Below, piece by piece: positions 33,843 to 43,073 of a stretch of DNA of 54,110 nt. Under the pieces are notes generated by a model that saw only the letters and a list, made by a program, of their open reading frames with translations, had not been told where the DNA came from and ran no database searches. The stretch lies in contig SVJI01000001.1 of the NCBI GenBank assembly GCA_015069065.1, positions 1 to 54,110 of the forward strand, in the 5' to 3' direction. Within the stretch, counting starts at the first letter, position 1; every line of letters starts with the position of its first letter. The position numbers were made by a program, and so were the translations under genes. The stretch comes from Oscillospiraceae bacterium. GTDB lineage: Bacteria; Bacillota; Clostridia; UMGS1883.

Positions 33843-36455
33843 TTATTTTATCACCAACATATCAAGTACTGTACCGCCATATGAATATATAAGTACATTT
33901 GAACAGTCACTACCACCCAATGTATACGGGACCAAATCAGCATATGAACCAACCTGTACTCTTGCACCTGCCCCCATTGTGGAATCATAAACATATAAAT
34001 TCTTACCCACTCTTGTATATTCCAGTACATCCCGACTCATGTTATCATATGGTTGTGGCTGTGTCGTTGTAACCATAATATCATCATGCAAGTCATAAAG
34101 TTTTCCATACAAAAATCTTCTTGCATAGAAATTGCTGCTAGACGGATTTGAGCTTGAATTTATAGTTTTATCTTTAGCACTGAATACAAGCTCATATGCC
34201 TTTATTTCCTCATGCTTATCAATACTGATTCTGATTGCGTCGCCTTCTTTTAATGTTGAAATATCAAGACCTTTTTTCACGGGATAACTTACCTGAGCAC
34301 CACGATTAAACCCGCTAAGAAGATATGTTTCTTCACCATATTCATCAATCATTGTTTTAATCTTTGTAACAACAGTAAGATATGTTCCGTTGCTGTAATA
34401 TCCGGTATTAATATCATATCCAACCAAAACAATTACATCGCATTCATACGGATTTTGACTTCTGTAGGTAATAAAATCGGTATAATAAGCACCGCTTGAT
34501 AATTCGTTAACCGTCCATGCTGCGTATGAGTCCTCGTCCGAAAGGTCCGATGGTATAACAAATACCAACGCATCCGTATTTAGAAGTGTTTTACCGGTAA
34601 AATTACGTGTTGTGCCGCTGTAACGGTATTTGTTTTCGTTTCCTGTACAGTCAAAATCAACAGTTAACAAATCGTTATAATCACATATATCGGAAGCACA
34701 TGTATCCAGTATCCTGATTTCATTTTTTGAGTTTAGTCTGAACCTGACAACATTCGTATAAGCTGTGTTTTTAATCGCCTTATAAGCATCTGAATTAGAC
34801 TTCTTTCTGCCGTCTAAAATTACATTTTTAGCTGTGCTATATACAACAAATTTCCCGTCGTTTTCTTCGTCATATACAAAAATCTTAATCTCAAACTTTT
34901 TACGAAGATCATCAAATGCTATTGCCTTAATATATCCTGTCTCAAAGTTATACGGTTGTGGAACAAATGCTGCAATATTACCGTTTATGTCAATATAGAA
35001 GTATCCGTAATCACCTACTGACAGTTCGCTTTTCTCTATAGAGAAATCATGCGAAACATCAAATGAATACTCATCATCTAATGTAATAATATTATCATCA
35101 TCTATACTTGTTACAGCGCCTTCGACCACATTGTCGCTTCTGTATACTCTTATAAATTCATCAGCTTCATCAATCATCACACTAAGTATGTCTTTTTTAC
35201 TTATGTATGTTATATCAATCATTTCACCATCCGCTGAAAATATTTCATAAGTGTATTTATTAAGCTTTATAGGTGCAGCATCTTTTACATATATAGTTTC
35301 ATTTGATATATCAATAACTTCTGCAATATAGTTAACAAAGCTTCTGATAACAAAAACATCATATTTTCCGTCAGCGTTATTGTCTATACAGGTTATACTA
35401 CCGTTATTTATATCAAAAACAGATTCAGCAAAGCTATTTACTGCCTTCATATTATAAATTATTTCAGCGGCTTGATTAACTCTTATTTTTCTGCTTTTTC
35501 TGCCATCATAATATGACAGTGTTCCGTTTTTATAATCACTGTAATCTTTGGCGGTTATCACCAGTGATTTGTTTCTTTTATTAGTTACTATATATATAAG
35601 TTGATTCTGACCATCTGCTTCACGGTAAACTGCCGTTACATTGTATCCTAAGTACTTGTCTGTATTAACATCAGCTACGTTAATAAGAACATCATTTATC
35701 AGTGCATGTTTTTCAGCAACCGCAGAATCCGCATCGCTTAAGCCTGTATACTCATTCGCTTCAAAAACACCTTCTGCTACATATATGCTGTGATACATTG
35801 AAAGCAGCGTTCTGTTTTCGTACTGTTCTTTTATAATTTGTTTGCCTTCAATGGCAAATAAATCATAAACATTTGTGAGAAGCGCACTTTTCGTCATAGA
35901 TGCAAACACGCCCTGCGTGATGAATGCGTTAGGTGAAACCACCATTTTTGATAATATTCCTATTTCCTGTGCTGTAAAAACATCATTACGCTTTTTATAA
36001 TAAGATACTTCGTCAAAGCCCAGTAGTGAAATATAAATATCAGCAACTTCCTCATATGTACAGTACTCATTTAACTTTATATTAACACTTTGGTCAGCCT
36101 TTATTACACCGCTATCAATCAAAGATTTTACAGCTGCGGAGTATTTATCACCAACTGCAAGGTCTTTGAACAGATATTCTTTTTCCGTTACCGTATCAGC
36201 ATTTTCTTCAACTTCGGGTGCAGTATCTGTTACGTTTAAATTAAGAATTTTTGCTACTGTTTTATAAAACTCTCCTCTACTGACATATATATCGGGGTCA
36301 TACTTACCGAATTTGTCTTTTTCAATCATATCAAGAGCCATAAGAAAATCTATATCATTTCCTACGTCGACAGCAAAAGCTGTCACGTAGGAAAATAACA
36401 TTAACGAAGCAATAATGGCAATAAACAACACAAAAGATGCTATTCTTTTAGACAT
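33843..36455 (-). CDS. Large exported SLH-like / beta-repeat surface protein, paralog of 1819-4551
   Basis: 870 residues with a signal peptide (to about residue 28). Two to three degenerate SLH-like repeats lie in about 32-200 (KYDPDIYVSRGEFYKTV, NEYCTYEEVADIYISLLG). The rest is a beta-module chain with GDYGYFYIDINGNIAAF and EGDAIRISIDKHEEIKAYE as the clearest repeats. The matching protein in locus 1 has the same module VVRFRLNSKNEIRILDT-like. The start codon overlaps the stop of the preceding lyase gene (TGATG). Probably wall-attached; catalytic activity is not suggested. Confidence 0.76.
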   Translation of the reverse strand: MSKRIASFVLFIAIIASLMLFSYVTAFAVDVGNDIDFLMALDMIEKDKFGKYDPDIYVSRGEFYKTVAKILNLNVTDTAPEVEENADTVTEKEYLFKDLAVGDKYSAAVKSLIDSGVIKADQSVNIKLNEYCTYEEVADIYISLLGFDEVSYYKKRNDVFTAQEIGILSKMVVSPNAFITQGVFASMTKSALLTNVYDLFAIEGKQIIKEQYENRTLLSMYHSIYVAEGVFEANEYTGLSDADSAVAEKHALINDVLINVADVNTDKYLGYNVTAVYREADGQNQLIYIVTNKRNKSLVITAKDYSDYKNGTLSYYDGRKSRKIRVNQAAEIIYNMKAVNSFAESVFDINNGSITCIDNNADGKYDVFVIRSFVNYIAEVIDISNETIYVKDAAPIKLNKYTYEIFSADGEMIDITYISKKDILSVMIDEADEFIRVYRSDNVVEGAVTSIDDDNIITLDDEYSFDVSHDFSIEKSELSVGDYGYFYIDINGNIAAFVPQPYNFETGYIKAIAFDDLRKKFEIKIFVYDEENDGKFVVYSTAKNVILDGRKKSNSDAYKAIKNTAYTNVVRFRLNSKNEIRILDTCASDICDYNDLLTVDFDCTGNENKYRYSGTTRNFTGKTLLNTDALVFVIPSDLSDEDSYAAWTVNELSSGAYYTDFITYRSQNPYECDVIVLVGYDINTGYYSNGTYLTVVTKIKTMIDEYGEETYLLSGFNRGAQVSYPVKKGLDISTLKEGDAIRISIDKHEEIKAYELVFSAKDKTINSSSNPSSSNFYARRFLYGKLYDLHDDIMVTTTQPQPYDNMSRDVLEYTRVGKNLYVYDSTMGAGARVQVGSYADLVPYTLGGSDCSNVLIYSYGGTVLDMLVIK

Positions 36456-39400
36456 CAGTTTACCCCTCCTTTTTCAGTAAAGTACACTTCTGCTATACTG
36501 TTCCAAGAACTAACCGAATTACCTTTACAATAAAGTCTTACATATCTTCCGGTTGCTCCCTCCATATCAAATTCTTCAAATCCGTCAGTTGTACCACTGC
36601 TTTCACAGGATTTTACAGTCTTAAATCTTGAGCTTTTATTCTCATTGGAAATCTGAATATCAAAATATCCCTTTCGTGCGGTACCGCTCTGGAACGCAAT
36701 ATTAAGCTTATCAAATTTCTTTACAGAGCCAAAGTCAAATGTAATCCATTCGGTATATCCCTGTGACGACCATCTTGTTCCCATTTCACCATCATAAATA
36801 TACTCACCGTAGTTACCATCTGAACCTGAATATGTGATATTATATACATCCATATTACCAAAACCACGTATTGATTTTGTATGGATAACCAATTCCTGAG
36901 AGCTTGTACCGTCAACCGACGTTACCTTTACCTTACTGGTGCCAAACAAATCCTCGGATTTTTCAACATCTACAACTGCAAGGTTTTCATTAGGAACCGC
37001 ATAAATTTCAAGTTCTGAGCCGTAAATATACGCCTCGTACTCATTTTCCGTGCCTTCAATCAGGGTTGGTTTCACACCATTAACAGATAGAGAATAGAGA
37101 CCTGAGTCACTCAACAAAACATTTGTGAATATATTTATCACACTGTTTTCATTATCAATCTCTGTATATGCATTGAAATATTTTAACACCGACTGAAGCG
37201 AAAGCATCAAACTACCGTCTTTTACCATAGCTGCACGCTCCATATTATCGGGTTGACCATTAATGATGGCAGTATTACTTCCCGCAGTAAATTCAATAAC
37301 ATTTTTTTCATCTGACAACTGAACCTTTTGACCGTTATTCTCAGTCTTTACAGAAAGATTTAACAGCTCGGCAAACTTTTGGGCATCCATCATATCGAGG
37401 TCTTCGTATTTTGTATCATATACTTCTTTGATAACTTCATCTACTTTTACTACAGTAGCGTTGCTGTAATCATCAATTTTTACAGAATTATTTTCAATAT
37501 CTATGCTAATACGCTTTTTCCCGGTATTGAAAACTCTGCATTTTCCATCATTGCTTTCCTCTGAAATAAACGGCGTTTCCTGACCCTTAGGTGCCCATGA
37601 AAATGCCACAGGCTGTACCCACTCATTCGACTTATATGAAAGATACACACACATTTTATCCTTTGAAGCGACTTCTGTTCCGTGTCTTTCTGTCGTATCA
37701 TATGTTGCCTGACCGCCTGCCGTAGCATATGCACCATCGGCAACAAAAGGCTTTACATTGAGCACTGAATTATCGTTATTAAACGTATAACTGCCGTCAC
37801 GGTTTGTTACAACGTTCTGAACATAGGTAAAGTAACGAAGCTCCAACAAGTCATCCTTGTTAGCTGATTTAATATCATCAACAACGTAAAGCATATCATC
37901 ATTTTTCATATAAAGAATATGACGAACAAATTTTTCAAGTCCGGAATGTTCCAGGTAAGCTGCAGTACCATCACAAACAACATAAGTATAATCATCTGTT
38001 ACTTCGTAATGAATGATTTTGGGATCTGCAAGAGTTGCCTTTATTATGTCATTTGTTTTCGTCGCCTTTGCATCGTAACCATTATACTGACCTATTCCAT
38101 TAACTGTAAGTGTATTTTGTGTAGAGGTGTAGCTTACAACATAACCGTCATCTACAATCTGCCTGTCACCATATGCAAACAGTAAAAGGCTGTTAACATC
38201 AGGGTGAACGTGAGAGAGTCCGAGATTCCATGTTGTATCACGATTATCCTCTGTATATACCTTCATTGCATTATGTCCCATTGCAGGACCACATCTTACC
38301 GCAAACGCAGAACGATTATCATCCCATGCTGTTCTGCTGAAAACAAAGCCCATATCGTCATAGTAATTACTTGTAGAATAATTTTCAACATATGACTCTG
38401 CCTCAAGTGTTTCATCATAATAAAGAAGGTTTTTCCACATTTCGTATCTGTGACCCGCTGTACAATTTTCCATTATATAATGAACAAAATCCTGTACAAT
38501 TTTGTCATCAGTATAATCTGCAAAAAATGCCATACATGGCACATACTCCAATGAGCTTGTAGTTGCCGAATCAGAAAAATTAAATACACCAAGTATTGCA
38601 CCTGTCTTTGCGTCACCTAATCTTGGTAATCTTAAATCCATACCGAATCTTGAAGTCTTTTGTATATAAGGAACATCGGAAAAATCCATATTTAAAAAGT
38701 TCTTTGCTATGTTAAGATAATATACAAAGCTCTCCATCGCATATGACCAATATCCGGCACCTTCCTGATTTGCGCCGTCCACAGATATGTAACGGAATGT
38801 CCTTCCAAAGTATTCATTTGCAAATCTAAACCAATTCTCTGCATCCTTGTACTCGTCAAAAATGGCAGCGGCTACAACAGGTATGGAACCTGCACCCGTA
38901 TAATGCAGATTTGAAAGAGGCTTTCTTTTCCATGATTTTCCGCCCTTACTCATGATTGAGCCACGTTCTACGAGAATATTCAAAGCATTGTATCTGTCTG
39001 TAGCTGACAAATCATGATACAGCCAGTCGTAATAACAAGCAATACCAACAAGGGCATGGCTTGCCGCAAGACTGCTGTTTTCATAGTTGTCTCGTCCCCA
39101 TGCAGGATATTCGCACAGCTTATAGAAAAACTTTACAGCAGCATCCTTATATTTTTCATCGCCCGATATTCTATATACATAGCTGATTTTCATAAGGTCA
39201 TCAGCCACATCACGAATCCATGTTTCACCGCCATCACTTACTCTGTGATAATCGGGTGCGCCTTCTTTAATAACTGTATCTACATCTGCAACAAGAGCTT
39301 CATAAATATCCTTTAATTCACCCTGTGCCAATTTTTTGCTATGTTCAAATCCCTCGCTGTCAAGTAAAACTCTCGGATGAACACCACGGTATTTATCCAA

Positions 39401-40159
39401 AGCACTAAAATCCACATTACCTGAATCCGTATTTGGTTCGCTTATTTCACAAACTTTTATATCATCATAATAAACGTTGTTTCCCGGTAAAATTTTCGAA
39501 TTGAAACGAACTACAATTCTTGCAAGGCTTACCGGATTATTTAAAAGCATCTGTTTTGAGATTTTTTTGATGCCGTCAACATAAATATCTACCTTGTTTT
39601 TACTTGCATAACAGCAAAGCTTTATATTCGTCCATTTTTTGTTATTCAACTCTCCAAGACTGTGCGTTCCAGTAGGAGTAACAGAATAAATCATATTATC
39701 ATACATAGATATTACATTAAACTTTGCCGAGGTCGCACCCTCACCCAAATCTCCCCTTACCTCAAAATAAAGGGTTGAATTATTGTTATATGGTTTTATA
39801 CGATACGACACTTCAAAATCTATGCTTTCTTCCTCAGAGTATCCAATCGATTTATCAAGATACACCGTTTTTGTTGCTTCAGAGTCATTATAAAACTCTG
39901 CAATCTTATTATTTATACCCTCTTCTGCTATAGTCCTGATGTTTTCACCTATACCAACAGACCATTCAGTTGACGATTTTTGTACAGTATTGGAAGCACT
40001 TCCGTTAATTGGAGGTGTGCCTCCTATCGCATACCGTTCAAAATCATCCGAAAACAAAACTCTCTCTTTATCTGAAGCTGCATTAACTACAGGAAATACA
40101 GAAAGTAACATCGTAAGTATTATTATTAAAGCAACGGATGTTCTAAACATATTTTTCAT
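36455..40159 (-). CDS. Multidomain secreted heparinase II/III-type lyase with CBM-like ends
   Basis: 1234 residues: signal peptide (1-28), a LamG-like domain (about 30-245), alpha/alpha toroid and beta region of a heparinase II/III lyase (about 255-880), a copper-amine-oxidase-type stalk (about 905-1000), a cadherin-like beta domain (about 1005-1085) and an F5/8 type C (CBM32-like) domain (about 1090-1230, ending with GRYVRLYCKGNS). Motifs LSHVHPDVNSLLLF (near residue 650) and VDDGY are kept. However, the usual HNT triad is QNT (STQNTLTVN, near 681), unlike its paralog, so activity or metal binding may differ. It is extracellular, with glycan-binding modules at both ends. Confidence 0.85.
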   Translation of the reverse strand: MKNMFRTSVALIIILTMLLSVFPVVNAASDKERVLFSDDFERYAIGGTPPINGSASNTVQKSSTEWSVGIGENIRTIAEEGINNKIAEFYNDSEATKTVYLDKSIGYSEEESIDFEVSYRIKPYNNNSTLYFEVRGDLGEGATSAKFNVISMYDNMIYSVTPTGTHSLGELNNKKWTNIKLCCYASKNKVDIYVDGIKKISKQMLLNNPVSLARIVVRFNSKILPGNNVYYDDIKVCEISEPNTDSGNVDFSALDKYRGVHPRVLLDSEGFEHSKKLAQGELKDIYEALVADVDTVIKEGAPDYHRVSDGGETWIRDVADDLMKISYVYRISGDEKYKDAAVKFFYKLCEYPAWGRDNYENSSLAASHALVGIACYYDWLYHDLSATDRYNALNILVERGSIMSKGGKSWKRKPLSNLHYTGAGSIPVVAAAIFDEYKDAENWFRFANEYFGRTFRYISVDGANQEGAGYWSYAMESFVYYLNIAKNFLNMDFSDVPYIQKTSRFGMDLRLPRLGDAKTGAILGVFNFSDSATTSSLEYVPCMAFFADYTDDKIVQDFVHYIMENCTAGHRYEMWKNLLYYDETLEAESYVENYSTSNYYDDMGFVFSRTAWDDNRSAFAVRCGPAMGHNAMKVYTEDNRDTTWNLGLSHVHPDVNSLLLFAYGDRQIVDDGYVVSYTSTQNTLTVNGIGQYNGYDAKATKTNDIIKATLADPKIIHYEVTDDYTYVVCDGTAAYLEHSGLEKFVRHILYMKNDDMLYVVDDIKSANKDDLLELRYFTYVQNVVTNRDGSYTFNNDNSVLNVKPFVADGAYATAGGQATYDTTERHGTEVASKDKMCVYLSYKSNEWVQPVAFSWAPKGQETPFISEESNDGKCRVFNTGKKRISIDIENNSVKIDDYSNATVVKVDEVIKEVYDTKYEDLDMMDAQKFAELLNLSVKTENNGQKVQLSDEKNVIEFTAGSNTAIINGQPDNMERAAMVKDGSLMLSLQSVLKYFNAYTEIDNENSVINIFTNVLLSDSGLYSLSVNGVKPTLIEGTENEYEAYIYGSELEIYAVPNENLAVVDVEKSEDLFGTSKVKVTSVDGTSSQELVIHTKSIRGFGNMDVYNITYSGSDGNYGEYIYDGEMGTRWSSQGYTEWITFDFGSVKKFDKLNIAFQSGTARKGYFDIQISNENKSSRFKTVKSCESSGTTDGFEEFDMEGATGRYVRLYCKGNSVSSWNSIAEVYFTEKGGVN

Positions 40160-40162
40160 AGG

Positions 40163-42997
40163 CTATTTACCCTCCGATTCACAAAACTTAAGGAAATCAC
40201 TTATCATTTTAGCTGCTTCTGCCCTTGTGCAATTCGAAACAGGCGAAAAGCGGTTATCGCCTACACCATTTATAAGCGAATTACCATAAAGAATACTTAC
40301 CGCTTCTTTTGCATACTCATCAACTGCGTTCATATCATCAAAGTATAAAGCTTTATCTTCAATCTTTACATTCAATACATCTGTAATTCTGTACAGTATT
40401 GTTGCCAACATCTGCCTTGACAAAAGTACATTTTTACCGAAAGTTTTATTATCAATTCCGTTTATTATACCATTCGACATTACAGCTAAAATATATTCTC
40501 TGCTCCAATCATTCTGACCTACATCGGCAAAAGAAGCTGATGTTTCAGAATCAGTTTTCAGGTCGAAAGCAACGGCAACAATCTTTGCAGCTTCTTCACG
40601 GGTGATAAAATCATCTGGGCAAAATTCACCGGGAGCTTTTCCCGATATTGCCTTGACCGATACAAGATGCTCTACAGCATCCTTTGCCCATGAATGATTT
40701 TCCATATCTGAAAAAGCAGGTGTTTCGCTGACCTTTTCTACCAGCGGATAGCTTTTAGGAGTGTCATACACATTTTTTGTTGTACCGCCTCCGCCAGAGG
40801 AGCCTCCCCCGCCGTTTCCGCCTCCGCCACCCGGAGTATTCTCACCTTGCTTGTTTACAGCTGTTTCAAACGCAGACTTAAGTCCTGTATAGTTCTCGTA
40901 TAAATTACCCAGTACTGAGAGTACCGCACTCTTTTTCTTTTCTGAACTCAGTGCATTATAGCTATTAAGTTCAATCAATGTAATAGCTGTAGTATCTTCT
41001 ATTATCTTCTGCACTTGCTTGTAATTTTCTGCCAGATGCACACCACCAGTTATTACATAGAATTTAAATTTCTCTGCAAGCTTTTCTTCTGTCAAGGTTA
41101 TCTCTGCTGATAATTTTTCCTTAACATATTCAACCGCATTTTGGGATAATTCTTCTTTATACAGACTATATGTTGCAATGGGTGTTTTGTCGTTAATTGC
41201 CTTCACAATATCGTCGATATTTGTTGTATTTTTATATACTAAGGTATTTGCAGTATTAAATGCACTTTTCAGTTGTTCAGCAGTAGAAAAAGTACCGCCC
41301 TTTAATTCCAGAATCGATAAATAAAGGTTTTTTTCAAAGGTATCTGCAACATCAAGCTGAAAAGCATCCTCATATGTATTAAGCTTGTTCCACAATACCT
41401 CCGGTGTTGTTGCAGCGCTGATGTCCGCAAGAGCATCTTGTATGTATTGCGTACTATAAATATCCATATCAATCGAGTTTAGCTGACTGTCAGCTCCGCT
41501 TATCCACCAGAATTTATAATTATTGCTGGCATCGGGAATCACATATTCTATATCGCTTTCTCTATCGGTCAGAATATCATATGTAAAATAGATGATTTTT
41601 TCAGGATTAGACAAGTATATATCAGCAATAGAAGTTTCTTCATCAATCATAAATCCAACAAACAAATTTTCCTTTCCTTCCTCAGAAACATTTATCTGTG
41701 TATTTACAATCAAATTATCAGGATCAAACTCATATCTTGCGCTGCTATTACCATTTCTGTCCCCTGCATATGCATCCTTTACTGTTTTCCCCGTTGCTGT
41801 CACTGTTATAAGCGGACTGTACGGACGAAAGCTATTAACATTGTCAAACAAAATAACCTTCATTATGCTATTTTCAGTTATTCCTGACAATGTAACGGTA
41901 ACAGTAGCAGAATCATCTTCACCTATACTGCTTTCGGAAAGGATTGTATACGGAACAAATTTTGTCCACAACATTTTATTTCCTTCATAAAGAGTTATAT
42001 TTAACAGCACATCTTTGGGAGAAAGAGTTTCGTTATCAATATTAAGTGTAACACTAAATTCTCCATTGCTAAGAGTATCTGATGACACCTGCGGCACCAT
42101 AACATTAAATTGTCTCGCACGTGTTGTAAATGAGCTATTTATACTCTCTCCTATATAGCCTAATACATAGCTGCTATCAAGTTCAAGCTCATATCCGGTT
42201 CCGAAATTAAGCTTCTCTTCAAATGCAATCTCGTAAAGATTCAACGCCCCGTTTTTTTTAGTTACACTGCTTATCTGTGCACCCTCTACACTTATCTTAT
42301 CAGCAGTCAATTCACCTGCCAACGGTGCAAAAAATTGAACATTGATTTTGTTTACATCAGTATTTTCACTGTTTTCTATGCTAATAATGTTACTGTCGTA
42401 TTTATATATATTTATATAATCAAACAGTACTTCAGCAGTTAAGCTTTTAATATGGTATCCTAAAAAGCGGAACTGTATTTGCTGTCCGATTAAAGTATTT
42501 TCAGTAGCTATTTCATATTCTGCACTTAATGTACCATTTTTGTATAAACTAACACTTTTATTTTCAAAATCAAATATTGCTTTATAATCAATCCAGCCTT
42601 TTTCTGTTTCTTTATCAACCAAAGTAAGTAAAGCATTATCTTCATTATAAAGTTGCACAGAATAGTCCTGTGCTCCGGTATGCGAAATTCTGAATTCCAA
42701 CACGGTTTTTCCCGTCTCTGCGATAAATGACGGAGTTTTAAACGCCGGGTCTACGGTTGTCTTATCTGTTTCACTATCTTTTGATAAAACGTAATATCCC
42801 CTGTCCGTATCTCTTGTTTTTAAAGAACCACTGCCGGTGTGACCAACAAATAAATCAGTATTTCCGTCGGAAAGCTCAAAAGTGAAATCATCAAAAAATA
42901 TATTTTTATTACTTTGGGCATCAGCCGTTATAAAAATGCCCAACATAATACTTAGCGCTGCTAAGCTTACAAAAAAACATCTGTATAACCTTTTCAA
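40163..42997 (-). CDS. Cell-wall-anchored stalk protein with Gly-rich linker and three C-terminal SLH domains, locus 2
   Basis: 944 residues starting at TTG 42997, chosen because GGAGG lies 9 nt upstream; the longer frame to 43036 has no ribosome site. Signal peptide (to about residue 27), LamG-like domain (about 30-200), an SbsA-type Ig-like domain (about 205-295), the shared VKLFxWD-like beta domain (about 297-390), a long helical region (about 500-720), a Gly/Ser linker (about 725-745) and three SLH domains (about 765-944). It has the same plan as the 600-aa protein of locus 1, with additional N-terminal beta domains. It should display glycan-binding parts on the wall. Confidence 0.83.
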   Translation of the reverse strand: MKRLYRCFFVSLAALSIMLGIFITADAQSNKNIFFDDFTFELSDGNTDLFVGHTGSGSLKTRDTDRGYYVLSKDSETDKTTVDPAFKTPSFIAETGKTVLEFRISHTGAQDYSVQLYNEDNALLTLVDKETEKGWIDYKAIFDFENKSVSLYKNGTLSAEYEIATENTLIGQQIQFRFLGYHIKSLTAEVLFDYINIYKYDSNIISIENSENTDVNKINVQFFAPLAGELTADKISVEGAQISSVTKKNGALNLYEIAFEEKLNFGTGYELELDSSYVLGYIGESINSSFTTRARQFNVMVPQVSSDTLSNGEFSVTLNIDNETLSPKDVLLNITLYEGNKMLWTKFVPYTILSESSIGEDDSATVTVTLSGITENSIMKVILFDNVNSFRPYSPLITVTATGKTVKDAYAGDRNGNSSARYEFDPDNLIVNTQINVSEEGKENLFVGFMIDEETSIADIYLSNPEKIIYFTYDILTDRESDIEYVIPDASNNYKFWWISGADSQLNSIDMDIYSTQYIQDALADISAATTPEVLWNKLNTYEDAFQLDVADTFEKNLYLSILELKGGTFSTAEQLKSAFNTANTLVYKNTTNIDDIVKAINDKTPIATYSLYKEELSQNAVEYVKEKLSAEITLTEEKLAEKFKFYVITGGVHLAENYKQVQKIIEDTTAITLIELNSYNALSSEKKKSAVLSVLGNLYENYTGLKSAFETAVNKQGENTPGGGGGNGGGGSSGGGGTTKNVYDTPKSYPLVEKVSETPAFSDMENHSWAKDAVEHLVSVKAISGKAPGEFCPDDFITREEAAKIVAVAFDLKTDSETSASFADVGQNDWSREYILAVMSNGIINGIDNKTFGKNVLLSRQMLATILYRITDVLNVKIEDKALYFDDMNAVDEYAKEAVSILYGNSLINGVGDNRFSPVSNCTRAEAAKMISDFLKFCESEGK

Positions 42998-43019
42998 GTG
43001 TAAGCACCTCCATTTTTTA

Positions 43020-43061
43020 GTCAAACAGGCATTCACAAACTACCCGGAATGCCTGTTTGAC
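43020..43061 (-). other. Perfect 15-bp intercistronic hairpin
   Basis: GTCAAACAGGCATTC and its exact complement are separated by 12 nt, in the gap between the 693-aa exoprotein gene and the SLH gene. No T tract follows on the minus strand (TAAAAAATGG instead). It is more likely an mRNA-stabilising or processing hairpin than a terminator. Confidence 0.65.
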
Positions 43062-43073
43062 ATAACCTGTTGC

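Noticed and set aside
41592..41990. 132-aa plus-strand ORF
   Set aside because: Antisense to the SLH stalk protein gene and low-complexity Ser/Ile/Pro composition.
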